Notes under the pieces: generated by a model
Told to the model about the DNA's origin: nothing
Databases searched by the model: none
Seen by the model: the letters and a program-made list of their open reading frames with translations, nothing else
Source of the DNA: an uncultured Prevotella sp.
GTDB taxonomy: Bacteria > Bacteroidota > Bacteroidia > Bacteroidales > Bacteroidaceae
Reading direction: 5' to 3'
Assembly (NCBI GenBank): GCA_900553965.1
Contig: USFX01000006.1
Coordinates: 1 to 28,858 of the forward strand
DNA length: 28,858 bases
Shown here: positions 1 through 6,547 of the stretch, piece after piece
Numbering within the stretch: position 1 is the stretch's first letter
How the letters are laid out: each line of letters starts with the position of its first letter
Translations under genes and position numbers: made by a program

Positions 1-60
1 TGTTGCTCAGGAACTTATAAATAAAGTTAAATTATAGTGTTGCGGAATTAAGGATATATA

Positions 61-350
61 AAAGGGAAGAGGGAAGAGTGAAGAATCAAAATTAAGAATG
101 AAGAGTGAAGAATGAATAATTCACGCTGTAGCGGATTTGTAATCCGCGTAAGTTTGTGAATGGATTTGTAATCCATACTAAAATACTACATGTTTATGAC
201 TATGATATTATATAAAGTTTTGTGATGTGGATTGCAAATCCACCCAAAGACTTACGCGGATTGCAAATCCGCTACAGTGAAAATTGCAAATCCGCTACAG
301 TGAAATGAAGAATCAAATGAATGAAGAATCAAAATGAATAATTTAAATAC
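61..350. repeat. REPIN-like nested inverted repeat with degenerate flanks
   Basis: Four short hairpins sit in mirror order. GCGGATT/AATCCGC at 131-147 and TGGATT/AATCCA at 161-175 form the left arm; TGGATT/AATCCA at 228-242 and GCGGATT/AATCCGC at 256-272 form the right arm. The whole left arm (about 122-175) is complementary to the right arm (about 228-282), and a partial extra copy follows at 283-302. On both sides (61-120 and 301-345) lies A/G-rich DNA built from degenerate gaagaatga-type units. Two REP hairpins facing each other are the layout of REPINs, which elsewhere are spread by RAYT transposases; no such transposase is in this window. Nothing else was recognised in 1-358, and no promoter for the next gene is clear. 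Confidence 0.7.
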
Positions 351-358
351 AACATATT

Positions 359-583
359 ATGACAAAGTATGACATCGGAATGAATGCCGGAACGGTTTGG
401 CATTCGCTTGAGGGTAGCTGCGGCATGACGTTCGACGAACTGCGTCAGGCGAGCGGCCTCGTCCCTAATGAGCTGTGCGCCGCCATCGGCTGGCTCGCGC
501 GCGAGGGCAAGATAGAGATTGAGAATGACAGAAAAGCTGGCGCGGAGCGGTTTTATCCTCCGCACTGCAATATGTATTACTGA
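359..583 (+). CDS. winged helix-turn-helix protein, DUF2582-like
   Basis: A 74-residue protein. It matches the small winged-helix family I know as DUF2582 (PF10771): an N-terminal IGxxAGxVWxxL segment (residues 6-17), a central LRQASGL-type helix, and the strongly conserved AIGWLAREGKI stretch (residues 42-52) that forms the recognition-helix end and start of the wing. Length is normal for the family. The role in the cell is not established; these proteins are presumed to bind DNA or a partner protein. It stands alone, with repeats upstream and a shared terminator downstream. G+C in the gene is clearly higher than in the A+T-rich flanks. Family assignment is from memory of the motif; function is unknown. 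Confidence 0.8.
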   Translation: MTKYDIGMNAGTVWHSLEGSCGMTFDELRQASGLVPNELCAAIGWLAREGKIEIENDRKAGAERFYPPHCNMYY

Positions 584-588
584 TGGCA

Positions 589-626
589 AAAGTTGTTCTG
601 AAAAAACAATTTCAGAACAACTTTTT
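589..626. terminator. bidirectional intrinsic terminator between convergent genes
   Basis: A 14-bp perfect stem, 589-602 pairing with 611-624, has an A-rich 8-nt loop. On the plus strand it ends in a run of T (622-626); on the minus strand it is followed by TTTT. It can stop transcription of the winged-helix gene from the left and of the lipoprotein operon from the right. The right arm includes the stop codon and last codons of the minus-strand gene ending at 612. Confidence 0.85.
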
Positions 627-1055
627 AATCTGTTCAACAACCCGATTTATGGCTCCTTTCATGTCTCCGTTTCTATCCCAGCCCAGACCGAACGCTCCTC
701 TGCAGGAGGCGACAGGTTTACCTGTCATATAGTCTACGAAATTTACGCTGACAACTGATTCTTCGTCATTCTGTGATGCGGAAAAACGGACAAGCAGCAA
801 CTGTTCTTTCTGCAAGGGAGAAAGTTCGCCGATACGCCTGTCACCAATCATCTTTAATCTTGTTGATTCCAGTGCATCATATACTTTCACCTCTATATCC
901 ATTAATGCAGCCGAACCGTTGTAGTTCATCACATCAGTAAGCGAGGCATATTTATATTTATCAAGATTGGCTGAATCAGAAATGACCGACCTGCTTGTAG
1001 TGCATGAAGTCAAGCTGATAACTGTTATCAATAGCAATAAGATATGTTTCTTCAT
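612..1055 (-). CDS. small lipoprotein of unknown function
   Basis: A 147-residue protein from the ATG at 1055 (MKKHILLLLI...). A start 30 nt further upstream is open but would put ten extra residues before the signal peptide, so the MKK start is preferred. A hydrophobic stretch is followed by SLTSC, a good lipobox, so the mature protein should be lipid-anchored at the Cys and face the periplasm or cell surface. The remainder is alpha/beta-like with no recognised motif. It ends in an amphipathic helix (INRVVEQIKKLF) whose codons overlap the terminator. It is the last gene of a three-gene minus-strand operon, 19 bp after its neighbour. I do not recognise the family. Confidence 0.75.
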   Translation of the reverse strand: MKKHILLLLITVISLTSCTTSRSVISDSANLDKYKYASLTDVMNYNGSAALMDIEVKVYDALESTRLKMIGDRRIGELSPLQKEQLLLVRFSASQNDEESVVSVNFVDYMTGKPVASCRGAFGLGWDRNGDMKGAINRVVEQIKKLF

Positions 1056-1074
1056 AAGGAATAACATGGCGTAT

Positions 1075-1461
1075 TTATTTCTCAAATATATCTACTACCG
1101 GAACGGTTTTCTCGAATCCTGATTTCGTAGGGTATTTATATACGCCTATTTGTCTGACGCATTTCTCTGACGGAAGCTTTATCACTTGGTCATCATAATA
1201 GGACGCACCGTCTTTTTTCATAAAAAGAACTACCAATCCCGTTGGTATAGAGTATTTCCCAATTTCATTTGCTAATGCATCGCCTGAGTCAAGTACCTGG
1301 AATACCTTAAATGAGTCTCCGCCTATGCAATCGCTCTCTTCTTCAAATAATGTAATGCCGTTGTATGTCTCCGATGAGCATCTTGAAAGACCTATTCCTA
1401 ATAGGATTATCAACAATGCTCCGCAAATCATTCCCGCACCGAATATTCCAAACTTCTTCAT
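1075..1461 (-). CDS. membrane-anchored small protein, unknown function
   Basis: A 128-residue protein. The N-terminus (MKKFGIFGAGMICGALLIILLGIGLSRC) is a glycine-rich hydrophobic segment that could be an uncleaved anchor. LSRC resembles a poor lipobox, so a lipoprotein is possible but less likely. About 100 soluble residues follow with no known motif. The gene lies 20 bp downstream of the 1482-2066 gene and 19 bp upstream of the lipoprotein gene, so the three are almost certainly co-transcribed. All three products are predicted to leave the cytoplasm, which suggests a shared envelope role. That is inference; the family is not recognised. Confidence 0.7.
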   Translation of the reverse strand: MKKFGIFGAGMICGALLIILLGIGLSRCSSETYNGITLFEEESDCIGGDSFKVFQVLDSGDALANEIGKYSIPTGLVVLFMKKDGASYYDDQVIKLPSEKCVRQIGVYKYPTKSGFEKTVPVVDIFEK

Positions 1462-1481
1462 AGTAGTAATACATTTAAATA

Positions 1482-2066
1482 TTATAGGTCATCCATGGCA
1501 TCGGACATAACAGCCTGCTGGTTTATTGCATCATAATATGAAAGTACTACAAAGCATTCACTGAAACTTTGATGGGAAAGTTGCAGTTCGATGCTTCCCT
1601 TGGGTGTTTCAAATATTGTGTAATACTTGCATCTGTCCATCTGCAACTCGTGCATTTTAGAATTGTCATCTTTGGGCTGTGAATAGGATTGGAACGTCTC
1701 AACACAATCTGACGGGTCACCGTATTTCTGCGTAAGCATACGTTTCAATGAAAGATAGTTGTTTTCAAGCGATGACCACGTATCATGAGATGGGAATATG
1801 ACAGCAACTTTAACGACCAAATCTTTGTCTTTCAATGATACAACCCCGACTTTACAATCTTTGTATGACGCGAAATCTCCGTTCAACAACGCAAACCCGC
1901 TGTCGGTTGCAGTCTGCGTGAAACCTTTTTGTTTTAGTTTTGCCACAAAACTATTTAACGTTCCGTCAATAGGGATACCCTTGAATGTCATGTGCTCATT
2001 GTTCTCTTGTGCAAAACAAACAGCGGTGATACACATAAATATAAATGATAAGATTATTTTTTTCAT
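1482..2066 (-). CDS. exported protein of a Bacteroidales-specific family
   Basis: A 194-residue protein with a clear signal peptide (MKKIILSFIFMCITAVCFAQ, cleavage after Ala-19 or Gln-20). The mature part begins with FKGIPIDGTLNSFVAKLKQKGF, a pattern I remember from hypothetical secreted proteins of Bacteroides and relatives; no function is known to me. Further features are an acidic/aromatic middle (HDTWSSLENNYLSLKRML) and a C-terminal beta-rich part. It is the first gene of the minus-strand operon. No promoter is visible just upstream; the nearest good one is at 2600-2607, which would give a leader of about 530 nt. Confidence 0.75.
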   Translation of the reverse strand: MKKIILSFIFMCITAVCFAQENNEHMTFKGIPIDGTLNSFVAKLKQKGFTQTATDSGFALLNGDFASYKDCKVGVVSLKDKDLVVKVAVIFPSHDTWSSLENNYLSLKRMLTQKYGDPSDCVETFQSYSQPKDDNSKMHELQMDRCKYYTIFETPKGSIELQLSHQSFSECFVVLSYYDAINQQAVMSDAMDDL

Positions 2067-2115
2067 ATTTTCTTGTTATCGTCTATTAATAGAAAAAGGC
2101 GTAAACCATTCTTTA

Positions 2116-2258
2116 CTTGTCTCATTTTTCCGGTTACCGCCAAGTGACCTGTCTTTCTACAAGCAACGAACAGTTCACACCCTATCAGTGTGAACTTTCA
2201 ATCTGCTTGTTCTCGAAAGACGAATGTTTTGGCGGTATTCGAAAAATGAGAGAACAAG
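2116..2258. ncRNA. large imperfect hairpin, candidate structured RNA
   Basis: Five successive stems nest inside one another: ctcatttttc 2121-2130 with 2241-2250; taccgccaa 2135-2143 with 2229-2237; gtctttc 2151-2157 with 2215-2221; caagca 2160-2165 with 2204-2209; agttcacac 2172-2180 with 2188-2196, closing a 7-nt loop. Internal loops of about 4-8 nt separate them. A single long rod with internal loops is the general shape of 6S RNA, but I see no 6S-specific sequence and the strand is not settled. A palindromic mobile-element remnant (MITE) is the main alternative. Base pairing is read directly; the RNA call is inference. Confidence 0.5.
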
Positions 2259-2335
2259 AGCTAAAAGCTCAATATGTCTTATATGTTCATTTCAAGTTGT
2301 CTGAATGGAAACGCTTTCTCGGTTTTATTGATTGT

Positions 2336-2360
2336 GCCGCACGTCCTGAGCGGCGTTTTT
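2336..2360 (+). terminator. intrinsic terminator (plus strand)
   Basis: GCCGC pairs with GCGGC across a 9-nt loop and is followed by G and six T. It would end a plus-strand transcript coming through the large hairpin at 2116-2258. No plus-strand promoter with the Bacteroidetes pattern was found upstream of that hairpin, so what it terminates is unclear. Confidence 0.6.
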
Positions 2361-2599
2361 TATTATTCTCAACCTGTGGGATGTCACTCTTCCGAATGCT
2401 TCATTCCCTTTGCGTTTCTTTCGTTTTTTGTCTGTTTTGGACCTCCTTTTTTAGATGTTATTATGGCCGCAGAGTCATCTCTCAATAAAGAGAGCGCATA
2501 TTTCAGCAATGCAACTCATGGCGTTTTCTTTTTCTCAATGTGCTACAGCCGTATGCGGTTCTTGTCTTATTTGCTGTTCACCGCTCGCGCTGTACTCTG

Positions 2600-2607
2600 C
2601 AAAGATA
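2600..2607 (-). promoter_or_regulatory. -7 promoter element, minus strand
   Basis: The minus strand reads TATCTTTG followed by CAGAG, an exact TAnnTTTG box. The best -33 candidate (TTG) lies about 24 nt upstream instead of the usual 19-20, so the promoter is incomplete. The expected start is near 2596, pointing to the operon at 2066. Confidence 0.5.
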
Positions 2608-2666
2608 ATCTTTTATTTTGAGAATAATTGTCAATAACTGATAAAATGTTAAATGTTGCCATTGGA

Positions 2667-2764
2667 AATATTCGTGCCGGCACGAATATTCTTGCAAAAA
2701 GTTTCGTGTGTACACGAATTTTTCTCCGATTTAACCAAAATATTCGTGTCGACACGAATATTTT
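2667..2764. repeat. cluster of three TTCGTG-N4-CACGAA palindromes
   Basis: Three palindromes share the arms TTCGTG and CACGAA but differ in the central 4 nt: CCGG (2671-2686), TGTA (2703-2718) and TCGA (2743-2758). The first extends to a 24-nt perfect palindrome (2667-2690) and the third to 28 nt (2737-2764). Centres are 32 and 40 bp apart. They lie between the divergent minus-strand promoter near 2600 and the plus-strand promoter at 2847. They could be operators for a dimeric regulator, or dispersed intergenic palindromes of a kind I remember from Prevotella genomes. Confidence 0.7.
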
Positions 2765-2846
2765 TGGTTTCATATACTGTTCTGCCTCCGTCTTTCCACC
2801 TCCAACTTCTCTTTTTCTTTCAGAGCACCAATCCTGTATGGATATA

Positions 2847-2878
2847 TTTGGCAGCTTTGAATATTGTTTGTACTTTTG
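2847..2878 (+). promoter_or_regulatory. Bacteroidetes-type promoter
   Basis: TTTG at 2847-2850, exactly 20 nt, then TACTTTTG at 2871-2878. Transcription should start near 2882, giving a leader of about 63 nt for the gene at 2946. Confidence 0.75.
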
Positions 2879-2945
2879 TATAAGCGTTGAAAAAGGCATA
2901 TATACATAAACAAGAAGAAAACTTTTTTATATAATAAATGAAGCA

Positions 2946-3605
2946 ATGAAACATCATATCATAACGGCAGCAATAGCATTTGCGGCGATGCAATCCGTCG
3001 CATGTCCAGCTTCCGGACATTCGGAGACAATGGATATAACGTCAGAGACAATGGAAATAACGGCGGATACCGTTAAGACAGACACATCCTGCGATATCGT
3101 TCCGGCGCTCAACCGGCTCATACATGCCGATGACTATCTCCTGCTCGTTGGAGGCAGGGAAAAGGCGTTGGATATTCTTGACGGTCTCGGTGATGATGCT
3201 TACGGCATCAGGGAGGCACCGATGGTCAGAAACCAGCTGACGGGCAAGCCGCTGACGGTCTCTCCGAGTGAGCTGAAAGCCTACCGGCGTGTAAGGTCGA
3301 TACAGGTAAACAATATGGGCATATTCTCTTATCCTTACTTCGCGTGCCGGTTCAGGGAAAAAAACGGAAAACTGTTCTTTGAAAAGACATCCGGAAGCCA
3401 GCGCAAATCGGGATATGTATATGAGAATACGCCGACGGAGATGGTTTTCCTCGGCGGATGGTCAGTGAACAACGATCCGCAGACGACATACGACAGCGAT
3501 AATTCCGAGGCCGGGATGATTTATAAAATTAGTGCAGGCAAAATCATAATGCTGTTCGTCAGACCCAACCAGACGTTTGAGATTTATGAGTTAAAAAGGC
3601 CGTGA
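2946..3605 (+). CDS. exported DUF4893-like protein
   Basis: A 219-residue protein with an N-terminal signal peptide (MKHHIITAAIAFAAMQSVAC); an Ala-Cys here leaves a weak lipoprotein option. Residues 28-48 are a low-complexity Thr/Glu/Asp spacer (MDITSETMEITADTVKTDT). The folded part contains YRRVRSIQVNN, a YPYFACRF strand, and KTSGSQRKSGYVY followed by VFLGGWSVN. This order resembles the DUF4893 family (PF16233), whose members carry a similar GSQR...G.LY...FLG signature. Function is unknown. It has its own promoter and ends 3 bp before the stop codon of the convergent HxlR gene. Family call is from remembered motifs. Confidence 0.65.
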   Translation: MKHHIITAAIAFAAMQSVACPASGHSETMDITSETMEITADTVKTDTSCDIVPALNRLIHADDYLLLVGGREKALDILDGLGDDAYGIREAPMVRNQLTGKPLTVSPSELKAYRRVRSIQVNNMGIFSYPYFACRFREKNGKLFFEKTSGSQRKSGYVYENTPTEMVFLGGWSVNNDPQTTYDSDNSEAGMIYKISAGKIIMLFVRPNQTFEIYELKRP

Positions 3606-3608
3606 TAC

Positions 3609-3977
3609 TCAAGTTGTAGCTTCAACCTTCCGAAATCCCATCTCATTGAACATTCCGCGGTGATCGTTGCCCCATGCGTCCATCATGCGGATGATGGGTA
3701 TAAGCGACTCGCCGAGTTCCGTCAGGAAATATTCCGTCTTCATCGGCACGGTGTTGTATACTATGCGCCTTGCCACGCCCACGGCCTCCAGTTCGCCGAG
3801 CTGCTGCACAAGAACGCGTCGCGTGGCTCCGTTTATCATGCGCTGGAAGTCGACGGGACGGTGTATGCCCCGAGTCATGCAGTTTATCAGATAGGGCTTC
3901 CACTTGCCGCCCATCACATATTGCGTAATCGTAACGCCGCAGTCGAGGTCTATCGGTGGTATCTTATGTTCGTACAT
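3609..3977 (-). CDS. HxlR-family transcriptional regulator
   Basis: A 122-residue protein from the ATG at 3977 (MYEHKIPPIDLDC...). The frame is open further upstream but the -7 promoter box at 4068-4075 leaves no room for the longest version. Family signature: a cysteine near the N-terminus (DCGVTITQYVMGGKWKP), the recognition-helix region PVDFQRMINGATRRVLVQQLGELE, and the wing ending in VPMKTEYFLTELGESLIPII. HxlR proteins are dimeric winged-helix regulators, several of which sense electrophiles or oxidants through the N-terminal Cys. It is divergent from the exported GlcG-like gene with an inverted repeat between them, so it probably controls that gene and itself. Confidence 0.93.
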   Translation of the reverse strand: MYEHKIPPIDLDCGVTITQYVMGGKWKPYLINCMTRGIHRPVDFQRMINGATRRVLVQQLGELEAVGVARRIVYNTVPMKTEYFLTELGESLIPIIRMMDAWGNDHRGMFNEMGFRKVEATT

Positions 3978-4067
3978 TCGCTTTCTTTTTTCTCTGTTTC
4001 TCTTTTGACCTGACGGGCATGATGGTTCTTTTGTCTGGCAAGGTGTATCATGCTCTCGTTCCGGCTG

Positions 4068-4098
4068 CAAAGTTACGGAATATCCGTTGCATGACAAA
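4068..4098 (-). promoter_or_regulatory. promoter of the HxlR gene
   Basis: On the minus strand: TTTG (4098-4095), 19 nt, then TAACTTTG (4075-4068). Expected start is near 4064, a leader of about 87 nt. Confidence 0.75.
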
Positions 4099-4110
4099 AG
4101 AATCACACTA

Positions 4111-4124
4111 TGATAAAATTATCA
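4111..4124. promoter_or_regulatory. candidate HxlR operator
   Basis: TGATAA-AA-TTATCA is an inverted repeat with a 2-bp centre, placed between the -33 boxes of the two divergent promoters (4095-4098 and 4129-4131). A dimer bound here would touch both. HxlR-type regulators commonly bind short A+T-rich inverted repeats next to their own gene; binding is inferred. Confidence 0.55.
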
Positions 4125-4128
4125 CATA

Positions 4129-4159
4129 TTGCAGAGCCACTGCGGTTTATGTAACTTTG
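4129..4159 (+). promoter_or_regulatory. promoter of the GlcG-like gene
   Basis: TTG at 4129-4131, exactly 20 nt, then TAACTTTG at 4152-4159. Expected start is near 4163, a leader of about 70 nt. Confidence 0.8.
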
Positions 4160-4233
4160 CAGCCGTAAAACGTAAATGAACATCAATAGAAAAAATAAAT
4201 ATCACGGAGTAACGGAAATAACATCAATAATAA

Positions 4234-4713
4234 ATGAAGAAACTATTAACAACAGGGTTGCTTGCAATCCTTTCAATCACATCAATTATGGCACAAACAG
4301 ATGAAAGAGAGATCTTGTCGGACGAACTTGTCGACAAACTGTGCGCCGTGGCGCGCGAAAAGAGTAAAGAATTGGGCATAGACATCAGCTTCGCCGTTGC
4401 TGACTGTCACGGACTGCCGCGGGCATACCGCCGCTACGGCGACGCCCTCGTACTGAGCATAACGCTCGTGCCGGGCAAGGCATACACCGCCGCCGTGACA
4501 CAATGCCGGACAAAAGACGTGGCCGCAGCAGAGGGAGCGCCTCTGATGGCCGTTCAGGCGTGCGACCCGCGCATCACGCTCGTTGCCGGCGGCTATCCGT
4601 TGTTCGTCGACGGCAGGATTGCCGGCGGAATAGGCGTCGGTGGGGGCACCGAGGAACAGGACTGTGAGATAGCGGAGCATGTGGTCAGCGTGTTCGAGAT
4701 CCTGACGAAATGA
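4234..4713 (+). CDS. exported GlcG/HbpS-family (heme-degrading domain) protein
   Basis: A 159-residue protein with a signal peptide (MKKLLTTGLLAILSITSIMAQ), so it acts in the periplasm. The mature part matches the GlcG/HbpS family (PF03928): a helix of alternating charge (LVDKLCAVAREKSKELGI), a strand with FAVADCHG, the LVPGKAYTAAVTQ segment, and the C-terminal core PLFVDGRIAGGIGVGGG that is the family's most conserved feature. Some members bind or degrade heme, but many have no proven ligand, and no decisive heme ligand can be named here. It is read divergently from the HxlR regulator, which suggests induction by a small molecule or by redox stress. Confidence 0.85.
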   Translation: MKKLLTTGLLAILSITSIMAQTDEREILSDELVDKLCAVAREKSKELGIDISFAVADCHGLPRAYRRYGDALVLSITLVPGKAYTAAVTQCRTKDVAAAEGAPLMAVQACDPRITLVAGGYPLFVDGRIAGGIGVGGGTEEQDCEIAEHVVSVFEILTK

Positions 4714-4766
4714 TTTATCGTATATAAAGACATTGCTACCGTTGATCTCATTACGGCCTATAATGA

Positions 4767-5061
4767 ACTGTTAAAAACTCGGAATTAAGCGGACAAACAC
4801 TTCAAAATCCTTGCGATATTCAGAAATAAAAATCATTTGGCTGCAAATTCGCGAGAATAGCGCGTGCATTTTTTATTGCCTGAGCAACAGAGTTTTACGA
4901 CACAAGCAACAAAAGTGTGCAACAATTTGTCCGCTTTTATTTTGCCGTAAGGCCCTTATTGCAATGCGACGGGTGCCCCGTTGCATTGCAATAAGCACGC
5001 CGCCATCATGCAAAAGCAACCCAGTCACAATCTCGGAAGGCCTTCATTGGTCGGCAACGGG
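4767..5061 (-). repeat. dispersed intergenic repeat, copy A (reverse orientation)
   Basis: The reverse complement of this stretch aligns by eye with 18363-18657. Shared blocks in the same order include ggccttacgg, aaaataaaagcg, ttgcacactt, gatgcacgc/aatgcacgc, ctcgcgaatttgc, gatttttatttc, atatcgcaaggattttga, tttgtccg and ccgagtttttaacagt. The half nearest 4767 is the better conserved; the GC-rich half (about 4950-5061) is shuffled and carries attgcaatgc direct repeats. No protein gene is supported here although a 110-residue frame is open. The remainder of 4714-4766 shows nothing. Confidence 0.75.
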
Positions 5062-5662
5062 AAAGTTTCAAGGGAGCGGCGACGTATTAATGTTAATATT
5101 CCGGCTCTTTTCTGTTCTATTTTTGAGAAATTTCAAATGTTAAATTTTGGGATATTTTTATGATACACCAGACCTGACATATCATAGCGCATTGACGTCA
5201 TAGACACTCCCACGTCATAACGCCATATCAAATTTACCAAACGGCCATAACGCAGATTACACATCTTTTTTAGAATAACAAGTAATTTATATCAATGAAG
5301 CCCCAAGGCACAAAAAGCGCAGAATGTCATTGTGACACTACATATACCACAGGAACAGAAACCTTTCACTTTTGTGTCTTTACCTTTACAACCTGTCGGA
5401 CCACTAATGTCCCCCACTCCGCCATCCATGAAAATTCGCTGGGAATATGCCTGTGCGACGCACAAAAATCGACACACAAAACATATTTTCAGACACAAAC
5501 ACACTCAAAAATGAGCACAACCATGACACACAGACACACAACCAAATACTTCCAAACCCCGGAAAATACACCATAACAGCCAAACGGTATGTTAAAAAGC
5601 CACTTATTTTGCAGCCGTGTGCCCACACACAATGATTTCTAAAAAAATATTGATAAAAAGTC
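5062..5662. other. gene-free intergenic stretch
   Basis: No recognised gene or RNA. The segment from about 5460 to 5560 is C/A-rich and simple (repeated acacaca and cacaaacac motifs), which keeps several short frames open on both strands. None has a promoter, an SD sequence or recognisable protein content. Confidence 0.5.
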
Positions 5663-5693
5663 TTGGCGATATAAAAAAAAGACCTTATCTTTG
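5663..5693 (+). promoter_or_regulatory. Bacteroidetes-type promoter
   Basis: TTG at 5663-5665, exactly 20 nt, then TATCTTTG at 5686-5693. It is one of the best promoter matches in the window, yet no protein gene follows. Expected start is near 5697. Confidence 0.8.
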
Positions 5694-5696
5694 CAA

Positions 5697-5791
5697 TCGT
5701 TATCCTGAAAACAATCTTTTTACCTTAAAGGAACTAATACCTATTGAAGATATGAAGCGACAGCCTGTGAAGGTAATCGCTTTATTTTTTT
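5697..5791 (+). ncRNA. candidate small RNA of about 95 nt
   Basis: The unit runs from a near-perfect promoter to an intrinsic terminator. The terminator stem is AAGCGA (5755-5760) with TCGCTT (5777-5782), with CCT/AGG pairing inside, followed by a T-rich run to 5791. TTACCTT at 5720-5726 is fully complementary to AAGGTAA at 5770-5776, which lies in the loop of the terminator hairpin, so a competing fold or pseudoknot is possible. A 21-codon frame (ATG at 5752) overlaps the terminator but looks accidental. The region between here and 6131 shows nothing else. It might be a free sRNA or an attenuator remnant. Confidence 0.55.
5755..5791 (+). terminator. intrinsic terminator of the candidate sRNA
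   Basis: A 6-bp stem AAGCGA/TCGCTT encloses 16 nt containing CCT/AGG, and is followed by TTATTTTTTT. Confidence 0.65.
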
Positions 5792-6131
5792 GCCCGTATT
5801 CCAAGTCCGGAAGTTGATGACACATACGGATCCGCCATTTGAAGAGCCCACGGGATAAAATAAAGACACATTATTTATAATAGGAACATATCTTGAAACC
5901 TTGTCTATATACTCAAACGCAAAGACACAAAAAAGCACACATCTGTCCATGCCACCAAATCCATCGCCATAACGTTTCTCGTCTCTGTAGCTCTGCGCAC
6001 GAACCTATTACGTTCACAACAATCTGCTACTCCCCAACAAAACTGCCGCAAAGTGCAATGACAACAATTAATTATTGTTAACAAAACCAATATTATCACT
6101 TTCCTGACATGCTTAATTCATCAAAAAGTAG

Positions 6132-6139
6132 TACCTTTG
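6132..6139 (+). promoter_or_regulatory. -7 element of the rplU-rpmA promoter
   Basis: TACCTTTG followed by CGGCC fits the TAnnTTTG box. No clear TTG lies 20 nt upstream. Expected start is near 6143. The leader of about 80 nt (6144-6224) has a CCGC/GCGG hairpin at 6191-6201 close to the rplU start and could serve autoregulation by a ribosomal protein; this is inference. Confidence 0.6.
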
Positions 6140-6224
6140 CGGCCGATTTTAGTCCGTGAAGGCTCATATAAGTGGTGGCACGATGCCTATCCGCCTTGCG
6201 GAAAAACCGTTTTAACAATAAATA

Positions 6225-6542
6225 ATGTACGCAATTGTAGAAATTAACGGTCAGCAGTTTAAGGCAGAACAGGGCAAAAAGCTCTTTGTTCACCACATTC
6301 GCGACGCGAAAGAGGGTCAGGCTGTTGAATTCGAGAAGGTGCTGCTCGTTGACAAAGAAGGCACAGTAGAGGTAGGTGCACCCACCGTGAGCGGTGCAAA
6401 GGTAGTATGTGAAGTGGTTAAGCCTCTTGTAAAGGGTGACAAGGTCATCGTCTTCAAGATGAAGCGCAGAAAGGACTATCGCAAGAAGAACGGTCATCGC
6501 GCACAGTTCACAGAGATTGAAATCAAACAAGTAATCGCTTAA
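6225..6542 (+). CDS. rplU: 50S ribosomal protein bL21
   Basis: A 105-residue protein of normal length. It opens with MYAIVEINGQQFKAEQGKKL, the standard bL21 start, and carries the family's C-terminal rRNA-binding region VFKMKRRKDYRKKNGHRAQFTEIEI. It binds 23S rRNA in the large subunit. It is followed 20 bp later by rpmA, the usual bacterial order, and shares its promoter and terminator. Confidence 0.98.
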   Translation: MYAIVEINGQQFKAEQGKKLFVHHIRDAKEGQAVEFEKVLLVDKEGTVEVGAPTVSGAKVVCEVVKPLVKGDKVIVFKMKRRKDYRKKNGHRAQFTEIEIKQVIA

Positions 6543-6547
6543 AAATC

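Larger units (their letters stand above)
2067..2596 (-). promoter_or_regulatory. long gene-free leader, possible structured RNA region
   Basis: No convincing protein gene lies in this 530-nt stretch, although several short frames are open. A Bacteroidetes -7 box on the minus strand (TATCTTTG, 2607-2600) would start RNA near 2596 and run into the three-gene operon at 2066. The region holds a large imperfect hairpin (2116-2258), a small hairpin (2258-2270), and a hairpin at 2336-2354 that has a T-run only on the plus strand. It may be a 5' leader, a free-standing ncRNA, or two overlapping units. Strand is therefore uncertain. Confidence 0.45.

Noticed and set aside
122..302. CRISPR array
   Set aside because: Repeats are inverted, not direct, and no spacers of constant length are present.
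2117..2899. Overlapping frames of 60-123 codons on both strands
   Set aside because: They read through hairpins and palindromes and contain repeated palindrome-derived peptides with no protein character.
3978..4106. Longer start for the HxlR gene
   Set aside because: It would start upstream of the predicted transcript start and add residues unlike the family.
4811..5143. 110-codon open frame
   Set aside because: It lies within the dispersed repeat and the other copy does not keep the frame.
5295..5635. Several short frames in C/A-rich DNA
   Set aside because: Low-complexity sequence lacking stops; no start signals or recognisable product.
5741..5950. 69-codon minus-strand frame overlapping the candidate sRNA
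   Set aside because: It reads through the terminator hairpin and has no promoter; the sRNA reading fits better.
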